Positions 1-9,093 of a DNA stretch of 64,000 nt are shown here, piece after piece. Positions within the stretch are counted from its first letter, which is position 1. Each line of letters begins with the position of its first letter. The DNA is taken from contig NZ_CP053848.1 in the NCBI RefSeq assembly GCF_013201605.1, forward strand, positions 806,001 to 870,000. The letters run 5' to 3'. The DNA comes from Campylobacter ornithocola. GTDB taxonomy: Bacteria > Campylobacterota > Campylobacteria > Campylobacterales > Campylobacteraceae. The position numbers and the translations under genes were made by a program. The notes under the pieces are model-generated. The model made no database searches. It was not told the DNA's origin and was given only the letters and a program-made list of their open reading frames with translations.

Positions 1-12
1 AAAGATGGCAAA

Positions 13-492
13 ATGGCTAGTTGTATATACCCAGGGACATTTGATCCTATCACTAATGGGCATTTAGATGTGATTATTAGAGCAAGTAAGATGTTTGAAG
101 AAGTGGTGGTTGCCATAGCTAAGAGTGAGAACAAAAAGCCTATGTTTAACTTAGAACATAGAGAAAAAATGGTAAAAATTGCTACAAAAGACTTAAAAAA
201 TGTTAAAATTGTGACTTTTGATAACTTACTAGTAGATCTTGCTAAAAATTTGCAAATAAATATCATTATAAGAGGTTTAAGAGCAGTAAGTGATTTTGAG
301 TATGAATTGCAACTTGGTTATGCAAACCATATGCTTTGGGAGGATTTTGAAACCATATATCTTATGCCAAATTTAAAAAATTCTTTTATTTCAAGTTCTA
401 TAGTAAGATCTATTTGTGTATATAATGGCGATGTGGGTAAACTTGTGCCAAAAGAAATCATACCTTTGTTAAAGGAGAGAAATTGTATATAG
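13..492 (+). CDS. coaD: phosphopantetheine adenylyltransferase
   Basis: Transfers AMP from ATP to 4'-phosphopantetheine, the penultimate step of coenzyme A synthesis, in the cytoplasm. The 159-residue product has the usual CoaD length. Visible motifs are the N-terminal nucleotidyltransferase signature YPGTFDPITNGH (residues 6-17, with the T-x-G-H site), RGLRAVSDFEYE (87-98) and the C-terminal FISSSIVR (125-132). Only 12 bases precede the start, so an upstream operon partner cannot be judged. The end overlaps tmk by 10 nt, so the two are probably translationally coupled. Identification is secure. Confidence 0.97.
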   Translation: MASCIYPGTFDPITNGHLDVIIRASKMFEEVVVAIAKSENKKPMFNLEHREKMVKIATKDLKNVKIVTFDNLLVDLAKNLQINIIIRGLRAVSDFEYELQLGYANHMLWEDFETIYLMPNLKNSFISSSIVRSICVYNGDVGKLVPKEIIPLLKERNCI

Positions 493-1067
493 CTTTTGAA
501 GGAGTTGATTGTGTGGGTAAAAGCACGCAAATAGAACTTTTAAAAAAACATTTTTCTGATGCATTTTTTACTAAAGAACCAGGTGGAAGTGAGCTTGGGG
601 CACATTTGAGAAAAATTTTACTAGAAAGCAAAATACAATTTTCCAAAAAAGCTGAGCTTTTGCTTTTTTTAGCAGATAGAGCAAATTTGATCGATATGTA
701 TTTAACGCAAAATAAAAACAAACTTATCATTTCAGATCGTAGTTTTATCTCTAACATGGCTTATGCAAGATGTGATTTTGATCAAAATATTTTATTTGAG
801 TTAAATTCTTTTGCTACAGGTGGGATTTTTCCACAAAAGGTTGTATTTTTATATGGCTCTAAAGAGCTTATTGCACAAAGACTTTCTAAAAAAGATCTAG
901 ATAGTATTGAAAAAAGAGGAATTGAGTATTTTTTAAATATACAAAATGCTTTAGAAGAAACTTTAGAGTTTTTAAAGACTAAAATAGATATAAAAATTTT
1001 AAAATTAGATGCATCTTTGAGTATTGAAAATTTACATGAAAAGATTAAGGGATTTATAGATGATTAA
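483..1067 (+). CDS. tmk: thymidylate kinase
   Basis: Phosphorylates dTMP to dTDP for DNA precursor synthesis. The P-loop is FEGVDCVGKST (residues 5-15), followed by the EPGG motif (32-35) and a DRS motif (about 85-87) in the position of the family's DRY. The 194 residues fit the short bacterial form. The start is a TTG inside the last codons of coaD; no ATG lies nearby and the beta strand leading to the P-loop begins at residue 2, so TTG is well supported. It overlaps hisS by 8 nt. Confidence 0.95.
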   Translation: MYIAFEGVDCVGKSTQIELLKKHFSDAFFTKEPGGSELGAHLRKILLESKIQFSKKAELLLFLADRANLIDMYLTQNKNKLIISDRSFISNMAYARCDFDQNILFELNSFATGGIFPQKVVFLYGSKELIAQRLSKKDLDSIEKRGIEYFLNIQNALEETLEFLKTKIDIKILKLDASLSIENLHEKIKGFIDD

Positions 1068-2286
1068 TGCTTTAAAAGGAATGAAAGATTTACAAGATGA
1101 TCAAGCTGCTCTTTATGAAAAAGTGGTAAAAACTTGTGAAGAAGTAGCTAAAAACTATGGGTTTACCTTCATTAATTGTCCACATTTAGAACTTACTAAG
1201 CTTTTTAAAAGAAGCGTTGGAGAAAGTTCTGATATAGTTGGCAAAGAAATGTATGAATTTGTTGATAAAGCAGGTAATGATGTGTGTTTAAGGCCTGAAG
1301 GAACAGCTGGAGTAGTAAGATCATATATAGAAGCTAAAATGGACAAGATTCAAAGTGTTAAAAGATGGTTTTATCATGGTTCTATGTTTCGCTATGAAAG
1401 ACCGCAAAAAGGAAGACTACGCGAATTTCATCAATTTGGGGTAGAAAGCTTTGGTATAGCAAGTGTGTATGAGGATGCGAGCATTATTTTAATGCTAAAT
1501 GAAATTTTTAGACGCTTAGAAATTCATACAAGCTTGAAAATTAATTCTTTAGGTTGTAAAGAATGTATGAGGAAATATAAAGAAAAACTTATAGCTTTTT
1601 TAAATTCCAAAGAAGGTTTTTGTGAGGATTGTTTAAGAAGAAAAGATTTAAACCCTATTAGAGTGCTTGATTGCAAAAATGACCATTGTCAAAGTTTAAT
1701 TGAAAACGTGCCAAAACTAAGTGAAAATTTATGCGAGTATTGCAAGAAAGATTATGAAAAATTACAAAAGCTTTTAAAAGAAAATGATATTGAGTTTGAA
1801 TGTGATGAGAAATTAGTGCGAGGGCTTGATTATTATTCCAAAAGTGCATTTGAGTTTGTTAGTGATGAAATCGGTGCAAAAGCTGCTGTAGCAGGTGGTG
1901 GAAGGTATGATAGATTGATTGAATATTTAGATGGTAAAAGTGGTTATGGCGTAGGTTTTGCTATGGGTATAGAAAGAATTATGGCTATTTTAGAGCAAAA
2001 ACAAAGCATAAAATCAAGAGAAGGAATTTATCTTTGTGCCATGGATGAAGCTTTTGTGGATACTATTTTTAAACTAGCAAATACTTTAAGAAAAAATCAC
2101 AAAGTATATTTAAGCTATGAAGCAAAAAAACTTGCAAAGCATTTAAACCAAGCAGATAATGCCAATGCTAAAATCTTTTTATGTATAGGCGAAGATGAAA
2201 TGCAAAAAGAAGAAGTTTTTTATAAAAATTTAGAAAGTAAAGAAAATAAAAATATAAAATTAGCAAATTTGGAGTATGAGTTATGA
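1060..2286 (+). CDS. hisS: histidyl-tRNA synthetase
   Basis: Class II aminoacyl-tRNA synthetase charging tRNA-His. Class II motif 2 is seen around FRYERPQKGRLREFHQFG, the histidine-specific signature around VRGLDYYSKSAFEF, and motif 3 near GVGFAMGIERI. LRPEGTAGVVR lies near residues 77-87. Four CxxC-like pairs (CKEC, CEDC, CKNDHC, CEYC) in the insertion domain are a normal variant of bacterial HisRS. Length 408 aa is typical. The start overlaps tmk by 8 nt and the stop overlaps speA in an ATGA. Confidence 0.96.
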   Translation: MINALKGMKDLQDDQAALYEKVVKTCEEVAKNYGFTFINCPHLELTKLFKRSVGESSDIVGKEMYEFVDKAGNDVCLRPEGTAGVVRSYIEAKMDKIQSVKRWFYHGSMFRYERPQKGRLREFHQFGVESFGIASVYEDASIILMLNEIFRRLEIHTSLKINSLGCKECMRKYKEKLIAFLNSKEGFCEDCLRRKDLNPIRVLDCKNDHCQSLIENVPKLSENLCEYCKKDYEKLQKLLKENDIEFECDEKLVRGLDYYSKSAFEFVSDEIGAKAAVAGGGRYDRLIEYLDGKSGYGVGFAMGIERIMAILEQKQSIKSREGIYLCAMDEAFVDTIFKLANTLRKNHKVYLSYEAKKLAKHLNQADNANAKIFLCIGEDEMQKEEVFYKNLESKENKNIKLANLEYEL

Positions 2287-4112
2287 TTGATTATGGTATT
2301 AATATTTGGGGTGCTAATAATTTTATCATTGAAAATGGCAAGGTGTGTTTAAATCATGGTAAAAAACCTGCTATTATAGATATAGTAAATACTTTGCGTG
2401 ATGATGGTTATAAGGGACCATTATTGCTTCGCTTTCCCTATTTAATCCATAAACAAATTGAACAAATTTATGATAAATTTGCCAAAGCAAAAAAAGAATT
2501 TAACTACAAAGGTTCTTTTAATGCTGTTTATCCTTTGAAAGTAAATCAATATCCTGGTTTTGTAAAAAATTTGGTTAATCTAGGTAAAGAATATAACTAT
2601 GGTTTAGAGGCAGGAAGTAAGGCTGAGCTTTTGCTAGCTATGGCTTATAATAATGAAAGTGCCCCTATAACAGTTAATGGCTTTAAAGATAAAGAATTAA
2701 TAAATATGGGTTTTATAGCGTGTGAAATGGGTCACAATATCACTTTGACAATGGAAGGGCTTAATGAGCTTGAAGCAATGATAGAAATTGCTAAAAATCG
2801 TTTTAAGCCAAAACCAAACATAGGTTTAAGAGTGCGTTTGCATTCAGCTGGAGTTGGGATTTGGGCAAAAAGTGGTGGTATAAATTCAAAATTTGGTTTA
2901 ACTTCTACTGAGCTTATTGAAGCGGTTAATCTTTTAAAAGCTAATAAACTTTTAGATCAATTTACTATGATACATTTTCACTTAGGCTCACAAATTACCG
3001 AAATTCACCCTTTAAAAAAAGCTTTAAATGAAGCAGGTAATATCTACACTGAGCTTAGAAAAATGGGCGCAAAGAATTTAAAAGCTATTAATCTTGGTGG
3101 AGGTTTGGCAGTAGAATACTCTCAGTTTAAAAATGAAACAAGTAGAAATTATACTTTAAGTGAATATGCAAATGATGTAGTGTTTATTTTAAAAAGTATT
3201 GCAGAGCAAAAAAAAGATCTAGAGCCAGATATTTTTATAGAAAGCGGGCGTTTTGTAGCAGCTAACCATGCTGTTTTAGTAGCACCTGTTCTAGAGCTTT
3301 TTTCGCAAGAATACACAGAAAGCAAACTTTTATTAAAAGATAAAAATCCAAAACTCATAGATGAGTTATATGATTTATATAAAAATATTAAAGCTTCCAA
3401 TGCACTTGAATATTTACATGATAGTATTGATCATATGGAGAGTATTTTAACCTTATTTGATTTGGGTTATGTGGATTTACAAGATCGTTCTAATAGTGAA
3501 ATTTTAGTGCATTTAATTATGAGAAAAGCTATTTCTTTAGTGGGTAATCAAGCTGATTTATCAAGCTTGCAAAATGAAGTACAAGAAAAATACTTGGTAA
3601 ATTTTTCAATGTTTCAGTCTTTACCTGATTTTTGGGGCTTGGAGCAAAATTTTCCTATTATGCCTCTTGATAGGCTTAATAAAAAGCCTACAAGAAGTGC
3701 AAGTATATGGGATATAACTTGCGATAGTGATGGAGAAATTTCATATTCTAAAGACAATCCTTTGTTTTTACATGATATTGATGTAGAAGCTGAAGATTAT
3801 TTTCTAGGATTTTTTCTAGTAGGAGCTTATCAAGAAGTGCTTGGTATGAAACATAATCTTTTTACACATCCAACAGAAGCTTGTATAAGTATCAATGAAA
3901 AGGGTTTTGAAGTAGAAAGTATATTAGAAGCTCAGTCTATTTTAGATACTTTAGAAGATCTTGATTATGATGTTCATGCAATTATGGATAATATTAATGA
4001 AAAAATTTATGCTTCGAAACTTGTAAATGAAAATCAAAAAAAACATATTTTAGGTGAAATTTATTTGTTTTTAAATGATAATGGATATTTAAAAAGTATA
4101 GGTTCTAAATGA
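2283..4112 (+). CDS. speA: biosynthetic arginine decarboxylase
   Basis: PLP enzyme converting arginine to agmatine, the entry to putrescine and spermidine synthesis. The PLP lysine is K86 in AVYPLKVNQY. A glycine-rich phosphate-binding loop (NLGGGLAVEY) and the late signature WDITCDSDGE follow the long SpeA form of fold III decarboxylases; 609 aa is close to family length. It starts in an ATGA overlap with hisS and ends in an ATGA overlap with cysE, so it is mid-operon. Confidence 0.94.
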   Translation: MIDYGINIWGANNFIIENGKVCLNHGKKPAIIDIVNTLRDDGYKGPLLLRFPYLIHKQIEQIYDKFAKAKKEFNYKGSFNAVYPLKVNQYPGFVKNLVNLGKEYNYGLEAGSKAELLLAMAYNNESAPITVNGFKDKELINMGFIACEMGHNITLTMEGLNELEAMIEIAKNRFKPKPNIGLRVRLHSAGVGIWAKSGGINSKFGLTSTELIEAVNLLKANKLLDQFTMIHFHLGSQITEIHPLKKALNEAGNIYTELRKMGAKNLKAINLGGGLAVEYSQFKNETSRNYTLSEYANDVVFILKSIAEQKKDLEPDIFIESGRFVAANHAVLVAPVLELFSQEYTESKLLLKDKNPKLIDELYDLYKNIKASNALEYLHDSIDHMESILTLFDLGYVDLQDRSNSEILVHLIMRKAISLVGNQADLSSLQNEVQEKYLVNFSMFQSLPDFWGLEQNFPIMPLDRLNKKPTRSASIWDITCDSDGEISYSKDNPLFLHDIDVEAEDYFLGFFLVGAYQEVLGMKHNLFTHPTEACISINEKGFEVESILEAQSILDTLEDLDYDVHAIMDNINEKIYASKLVNENQKKHILGEIYLFLNDNGYLKSIGSK

Positions 4113-4714
4113 GTATTTTTAAACTAATCAAAGAAGATTTTTCTATGCCAAAACAAAAAGATCCTGCATATAGATCTTGTCTAGAATTAGTTTTTAATTA
4201 TCCTGGTGTTTGGGCTGTGGTAAATTATCGTTTTGCACATTTTTTTTACCAAAAAGGTTTTAAAAAAATTTCAAGAATTATTAGCGGAATTTCACAATTT
4301 TTTACCGGAGTAGATTTACACCCTGGAGCGCATTTGGGTAGAAGGATATTTATAGATCATGCAATCGGAGTTGTGATTGGTGAGACTTCTGTTATAGGTG
4401 ATGATGTTTTGATTTATCAAGGTGTTACTTTAGGTGGAACGAGTTTGGATAAAAATACCAAAAGACACCCTACCATAGAAGATGGTGTGATAATAGGCTC
4501 TGGCGCTAAAATTTTAGGTAATATCACCATAGGAAAAAATGCCAAAATAGGTTCAAATGCTGTAGTTTTAAAAGATGTTGGGCCAAATTTAACAGCTATT
4601 GGTATACCTGCTTATATTAAAGAATATGGCAGAATTGATTATGAAGAAAAAATAGCTAAACTAGAAACGAGACTTGCTATTTTAGAAGAAAAACTAAATA
4701 AAGAGGATAAATGA
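4109..4714 (+). CDS. cysE: serine O-acetyltransferase
   Basis: Acetylates serine with acetyl-CoA to give O-acetylserine for cysteine synthesis. The C-terminal half shows hexapeptide repeats of a left-handed beta helix, with IDHAIGVVIGETSVIGD carrying the catalytic Asp-His region and QGVTLGGTS the acetyl-CoA loop. At 201 aa it is the short form, lacking much of the N-terminal helical domain of the E. coli enzyme (about 270 aa). The last 20 residues are a predicted coiled helix. It sits between speA and murG with 4-nt overlaps on both sides. Confidence 0.93.
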   Translation: MSIFKLIKEDFSMPKQKDPAYRSCLELVFNYPGVWAVVNYRFAHFFYQKGFKKISRIISGISQFFTGVDLHPGAHLGRRIFIDHAIGVVIGETSVIGDDVLIYQGVTLGGTSLDKNTKRHPTIEDGVIIGSGAKILGNITIGKNAKIGSNAVVLKDVGPNLTAIGIPAYIKEYGRIDYEEKIAKLETRLAILEEKLNKEDK

Positions 4715-5742
4715 TAGCAATTACAGGTGGAGGTACAGGAGGGCATTTAGCTATAGCTAGATGTTTATTACAAAGTGCAAAAAAGCAAGGCTTGGAGTGT
4801 ATTTATATAGGAAGTGAAAATGGTCAAGATAGGCTTTGGTTTGAAAACGAAGATGGTTTTTATAAAAAATACTTTCTAAGTTCTCAAGGTGTTGTTAATA
4901 AAAAAGGCTTAGCTAAATTTCAGTCACTTTTTCACATTTTAAAACTTGCAAAAAAAACAAAACAAATTTTAAAAGAGCATAAAATTAAAGCAGTTTTTAG
5001 CGTAGGAGGATATAGTAGTGCTCCAGGTTCTTTTGGTGCTTTGATGACAAATATCCCACTTTTAATTCATGAACAAAATTCTAAAATAGGGAGTTTAAAT
5101 TCACTTTTAAAGCCTTTTTCTAAAGCTTTTTTTACTGCTTTTGATGATCAAATTAATAAAACAAATACTTTCTTTTGTCCTTACCCTATTAGTGAAATTT
5201 TTTCTCAAAAAGCAAGAGTTAGAAAAGAATTAAAAAGTATTATTTTTCTAGGTGGTTCACAAGGAGCTAAATTTATCAACGATCTTGCCTTAGAAAATGC
5301 TTTGTATTTTAAAGAAAAAGACATAAATATCATTCATCAATGTGGTAAGAATGATTATAAAAGATGTAAAAAAGCTTATGAGGATTTAAATATCGATGTA
5401 GAGCTTTTTGATTTTGATAAAAACATTATAGATAAAATTTCTAAGGCAGATTTAGCTATATCAAGATCAGGTGCAAGTAGTCTTTTTGAACTTAGTGCAA
5501 ATTTTCTTCCTTGTATTTTCGTTCCCTATCCATATGCAGCTAAAAATCATCAGTATTTTAATGCTTTATATTTAAAAGAGCGTAATTTATGTGAGATTTT
5601 AAATCAAGAAGAAAAACATAAATTTTTAAACTTAGTAGAAAATTTCTCACTAGAAGCAAAATCTTTGGCCTTGCAAGAGTTAAAAAGTGAAAATGGTGCA
5701 GACTTTATGATAGAAAAAGCAAAACAAATGGGGTTTATTTAA
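4711..5742 (+). CDS. murG: UDP-GlcNAc:lipid-I GlcNAc transferase
   Basis: Peripheral inner-membrane GT28 enzyme that makes lipid II from lipid I in peptidoglycan synthesis. The N-terminal glycine loop GGGTGGHL is at residues 6-13, HEQNSKIGSLN near the acceptor site, and the C-domain UDP-GlcNAc site starts with FLGGSQGAKFIND; SRSGASSLFE is the donor loop. 343 aa is typical. Last gene of the plus-strand run; its 3' end overlaps the convergent yggS gene by 8 nt, leaving no room for a separate terminator. Confidence 0.95.
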   Translation: MIAITGGGTGGHLAIARCLLQSAKKQGLECIYIGSENGQDRLWFENEDGFYKKYFLSSQGVVNKKGLAKFQSLFHILKLAKKTKQILKEHKIKAVFSVGGYSSAPGSFGALMTNIPLLIHEQNSKIGSLNSLLKPFSKAFFTAFDDQINKTNTFFCPYPISEIFSQKARVRKELKSIIFLGGSQGAKFINDLALENALYFKEKDINIIHQCGKNDYKRCKKAYEDLNIDVELFDFDKNIIDKISKADLAISRSGASSLFELSANFLPCIFVPYPYAAKNHQYFNALYLKERNLCEILNQEEKHKFLNLVENFSLEAKSLALQELKSENGADFMIEKAKQMGFI

Positions 5743-6355
5743 ATAAAATACTCCCCAAACGTACCATATTTGAGCCACATTTTATAGCTAGTTCAAAGTC
5801 TCCACTCATACCCATAGAGCAAATTTTTGCCCCGTGTTTTTGTAAATTTTCATAGATTTTAAAAGTTTGCTCAAAACTTTCTTGAATTTTTTCCTCATCC
5901 ATAGAGCCTATACACATAATGCCTACTAGATTTAAATTTTTGCACTCTTCTTGTATTTGTAAATACTCTTCTATGGCCTTATTTTGCTCTATCCCACTTT
6001 TAGAACTTTCATTAGCAGTGTTAATTTCTAATAAAGTATCTAGCTTGTATTCAAGCCTTTTATCTACTGCTTTGGCTATTTTTAAGCCATTGCAAGATTG
6101 CCAAAGTATAGGGTTTTGTTTGATTAAGAGATTAATTTTATTGCTTTGAAGATTACCTATAAAATGCCATTTAATTTCTTGTATATCTTGAAGCTTTTCT
6201 TTTTTTAAAGCTAATGCTTGAACTTGATTTTCTCCAAACTCTACAACACCTTGTCTAAAAAGCTCTCGAATTTGTTTATCTTGGACATATTTACTAGCCG
6301 CTACTAAGCGTACATTTTGCTTTATGGTTTTTTCAAAAATACTTTCTAAATTCAT
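5735..6355 (-). CDS. yggS: YggS-family PLP homeostasis protein
   Basis: Single-domain alanine-racemase-fold protein that binds pyridoxal phosphate and is known to buffer the PLP pool rather than act as a racemase. The PLP lysine is K22 in LVAASKYV. FGENQVQ, KWHFIGNLQSNK and the C-terminal SMGMSGDFELAI region with GSNMVRLGSILF are family signatures. 206 aa is slightly shorter than E. coli YggS. It lies 6 bases downstream of rpoN on the same strand and is probably the last gene of the rpoN run. Confidence 0.92.
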   Translation of the reverse strand: MNLESIFEKTIKQNVRLVAASKYVQDKQIRELFRQGVVEFGENQVQALALKKEKLQDIQEIKWHFIGNLQSNKINLLIKQNPILWQSCNGLKIAKAVDKRLEYKLDTLLEINTANESSKSGIEQNKAIEEYLQIQEECKNLNLVGIMCIGSMDEEKIQESFEQTFKIYENLQKHGAKICSMGMSGDFELAIKCGSNMVRLGSILFK

Positions 6356-6361
6356 CTTTTC

Positions 6362-7609
6362 CTACATCAATTCATATAATTTTTTACGCTCACTTGAGCT
6401 TCCTATGCCAAGTTGCATACGGTATTTAGTGATAGTTCTACGCCCTAGTTGTATACTTGGGAATTCTTTTTGGGTTAGCTCAAGAATTTTTAAATCACTT
6501 AAAGGCTTTTTAGGGTTTTCTTTTTTGATTAAATTACCAAGAAAATCTTTAATGGTTGCATTAGAGGTTTCTCCATTATCAACAGCAGTAGTAAAGAAAG
6601 ATTTTAAAGGTATTAAACCTCTATCACAGCTTAAGTATTTATTTGCAATTGCTCTTGAAATAGTAGATGCATTTCTTTCAAGATCTTGCGCTAAGTCTTT
6701 AAGTTGCATAGGTTTAATATCTCCACCCATAAAAAAATCATATTGATACTCTATAATCATTAATCCTAGCTTATAAAGAGTGGCTTTACGCATAGCTAGA
6801 GCATCGATTAAATTTTTGGCATCTTTTAAATAAGAGCTTAAAAACTCATGATCTAAACCATCTGCTTCAAAAGCAATTTCTGGGTAATAATCATCATTAA
6901 TTTTGATTTTAATTTCCCCATTTTCTTGATAAATAAAAATATCTGGGATAATTTCCATACTCTCTTCAAAATACTCTAAAAAAGGTGGAATAGAAATTTT
7001 TTTAATTATTGCTATAGCTTTTTTATATAAAGGATCTTTAATAAAATCTTTTGCATTTTCTAAATTTAAAATAAGCATTTTACAAAATTCATAAAGCTCA
7101 TCATCTAAGTCAAAATGCTCTAATGCAAAAATAAAAGCTTCTTGATTGTCTTTTGCTCCCACTCCAATAGGGTCAAGATATTTAAACCTTTGTCTGATTT
7201 TTTCTACTTCCAAAGGATCAAAATCACCTAAAATTTCCTCATCATATTCAAAATAACCCTCATGATTTAGACATTCTATGATTTTTTCAGCAATAGTTTG
7301 GGATTTTTTAGTAGGAAAAAATGGTGGTATGATTTGTTCACTTAAAAGTTCGTATACATTTTTAACTTCTAAGCTTTTTGCGTCAATCATCTGTGTAGTG
7401 GTATTTTTGCTAAAATATTCTTGATAATATTTATTTTGATTGTTTGTAATACTTGAGTTTTCTTTGATCTCTATAAAAGGATTTTCTTTGGCAAATTCAT
7501 CTAAATTTTCTTTTAAATCTTCAATATTAGCTTGCAATATAGGAAGCCAAGATCTTAAGGTTTGTGATAGTTTTGCTTTTTGCGTTATAGAGGTTTTTTG
7601 TTTAAGCAT
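6362..7609 (-). CDS. rpoN: RNA polymerase sigma-54 factor
   Basis: Alternative sigma factor; in Campylobacter it directs the flagellar hook and basal-body genes with FlgR. The N-terminal activator-responsive region is seen in the first 45 residues (TQKAKLSQTLRSWLPILQ...). A helix-turn-helix lies around LKDLAQDLERNASTISRAI, and the diagnostic RpoN box is GRRTITKYRM (about residues 389-398), a near match to ARRTVAKYRE. 415 aa. Its ATG overlaps the lptB stop by one base, and yggS follows. Confidence 0.96.
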   Translation of the reverse strand: MLKQKTSITQKAKLSQTLRSWLPILQANIEDLKENLDEFAKENPFIEIKENSSITNNQNKYYQEYFSKNTTTQMIDAKSLEVKNVYELLSEQIIPPFFPTKKSQTIAEKIIECLNHEGYFEYDEEILGDFDPLEVEKIRQRFKYLDPIGVGAKDNQEAFIFALEHFDLDDELYEFCKMLILNLENAKDFIKDPLYKKAIAIIKKISIPPFLEYFEESMEIIPDIFIYQENGEIKIKINDDYYPEIAFEADGLDHEFLSSYLKDAKNLIDALAMRKATLYKLGLMIIEYQYDFFMGGDIKPMQLKDLAQDLERNASTISRAIANKYLSCDRGLIPLKSFFTTAVDNGETSNATIKDFLGNLIKKENPKKPLSDLKILELTQKEFPSIQLGRRTITKYRMQLGIGSSSERKKLYELM

Positions 7610-8334
7610 TATTCAAGTCTAAACTCACTTCCAAGATAATATTTTTTAACATCTTCATTATGTGCTATTTCACTAGCATCGCCACTAGCTAGCAATCTTC
7701 CGCTTCTGATTACATATGCCCTATCGCAAATTGCTAAAGTTTCTCTTACATTATGATCGGTGATTAAAACACCTATATTCATAGCTTTTAAATCATTAAT
7801 TAAGCTTTGAATTTCACTTACCGCTATAGGATCAACCCCAGCAAATGGCTCATCAAGGAGTAGAAATTTAGGATCACACATAAGCGATCTTGCGATTTCA
7901 CAACGCCTTCTTTCGCCTCCGCTTAAGCTCATGCCTTTTCTATGTCTAATAGGTTCTATACTAAGTAATTCTAGCATTTGCTCTATTTTTTGTTCTAATA
8001 GATTTTTATCCTTGTATATTACCTGAGCAGCCAAAAGCAAATTTTCTTCTACGCTTAAGTCTTTAAACACACTACTTTCTTGAGGTAAATATCCAATGCC
8101 AAGTTTTGCTCTTTTATTAAGTGGTTCTTTTGTAATATCTTGCGAATCTAAAAACACTTGTCCATTTGTTGGTAAAATGAGCCCACATATCATATAAAAA
8201 CTTGTAGTTTTTCCTGCTCCATTGGGTCCTAAAAGTCCTACAACTTCGCCACTTTGTACTTCTAGTGAAACATCATGAATGATTTTTGTTTTTTTAATGA
8301 TTTTTTCTAAATTTCTAGCTTCTAGCTTACTCAT
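7609..8334 (-). CDS. lptB: LPS transport ABC ATPase LptB
   Basis: ATPase subunit of the LptB2FG complex that extracts lipooligosaccharide from the inner membrane for export. Walker A GPNGAGKT is at 36-43, the signature LSGGE at 137-141, Walker B LLLDEP at 158-163 and the H-loop in LITDHNV. The LptB-like stretch [20 protein letters not shown] is present. 241 aa is exact family length. It overlaps tsaE by 8 nt and abuts rpoN, the same lptB-rpoN neighbourhood seen in many Proteobacteria. Confidence 0.94.
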   Translation of the reverse strand: MSKLEARNLEKIIKKTKIIHDVSLEVQSGEVVGLLGPNGAGKTTSFYMICGLILPTNGQVFLDSQDITKEPLNKRAKLGIGYLPQESSVFKDLSVEENLLLAAQVIYKDKNLLEQKIEQMLELLSIEPIRHRKGMSLSGGERRRCEIARSLMCDPKFLLLDEPFAGVDPIAVSEIQSLINDLKAMNIGVLITDHNVRETLAICDRAYVIRSGRLLASGDASEIAHNEDVKKYYLGSEFRLE

Positions 8335-8734
8335 GTATTATATACTTTCTTTTGTTTTTATAAGGAATAATTTGTAAAATTATATTAAAAATTTGATATT
8401 TATCTAAGTATTTTTTTAATTTTTCATCACCCCACTCTACCAAATGTAAACCATCTTCAAAAAAATTTTCAATTAAGCCGTTTTTTAAAAGCCCATCAAA
8501 ACCTTCTTGATAAATATCATAATGGTATATTTTGCTTTGATGAAAATTGTATTCTTGCATGATAGAAAATGTAGGAGAATTGAGCGTTTTTTCTACTCCA
8601 AGAAATTTAGCATAATTTTGTACTAAAGTGGTTTTACCACTTGCTAAATCTCCTTGAAATAAAATAACTCCATTTTTAGGTAAAATTTCGCAAAGTTTGT
8701 AAAGCTCATTTTTATCTAAAATTAATTCTTTCAT
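8327..8734 (-). CDS. tsaE: tRNA t6A synthesis ATPase TsaE
   Basis: P-loop ATPase that works with TsaB and TsaD to form threonylcarbamoyladenosine at tRNA position 37. Visible are GDLASGKTT (28-36) as Walker [11 protein letters not shown] (about 53-62) and LVEWGDE, a typical TsaE trio. 135 aa is normal. Start overlaps the upstream S4 gene by 4 nt (ATGA) and the end overlaps lptB by 8 nt. Confidence 0.93.
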   Translation of the reverse strand: MKELILDKNELYKLCEILPKNGVILFQGDLASGKTTLVQNYAKFLGVEKTLNSPTFSIMQEYNFHQSKIYHYDIYQEGFDGLLKNGLIENFFEDGLHLVEWGDEKLKKYLDKYQIFNIILQIIPYKNKRKYIIHE

Positions 8735-8979
8735 TGGATTTTTACCACATATTTTTCCTGCATAGCTTTTGGAATGCTTTTAGTTGTTGGTATATCTAAG
8801 ACTTTGTAAGTATTGGTGTATTCTATAAATTTAATACTTATTTCATCCCCGATTTTCACTTCTTTACTAGCTTTTACTACCTGATTGTTTATACTTACCA
8901 CTCCACTTTTACACATATCTTCTGAAATTGCACGACGTTTGGTAATATTAACTACATTTAAAAATTTATCTATTCTCAT
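8731..8979 (-). CDS. S4-domain RNA-binding protein (Hsp15/HslR-like)
   Basis: Small 82-residue protein made almost only of an S4 RNA-binding domain: MRIDKFLNVVNITKRRAISEDMCKSG is the start of the fold and VVSINNQVVKASKEVKIGDEI its second part. Family members such as Hsp15 bind stalled 50S subunits, but the specific role here is inferred, not shown. First gene of the minus-strand tsaE-lptB-rpoN-yggS run, divergent from argG. Confidence 0.8.
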   Translation of the reverse strand: MRIDKFLNVVNITKRRAISEDMCKSGVVSINNQVVKASKEVKIGDEISIKFIEYTNTYKVLDIPTTKSIPKAMQEKYVVKIQ

Positions 8980-9093
8980 AAAAATATTTTATCAAAAAAT
9001 ACAAGAAATTGTTATAAAATGTTTAAATATTTTACATTATATTAAGCTAAATTCGTTAAATTTTACAATCATTTTTTACAAAAAGGAAAAACA
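8980..9093. promoter_or_regulatory. divergent promoter region between S4 gene and argG
   Basis: A 114-base AT-rich gap between two divergent genes. Several -10-like boxes are visible (TATAAA near 9013 and TATATT near 9038 on the plus strand), and a good Shine-Dalgarno stretch AAAAGGAAAA lies just before argG. No clear ARG-box palindrome was recognised. The exact start sites cannot be fixed by eye. Confidence 0.4.

Noticed and set aside
5919-6149. Plus-strand open readings opposite yggS and rpoN
   Set aside because: They mirror conserved minus-strand genes and have no ribosome sites.
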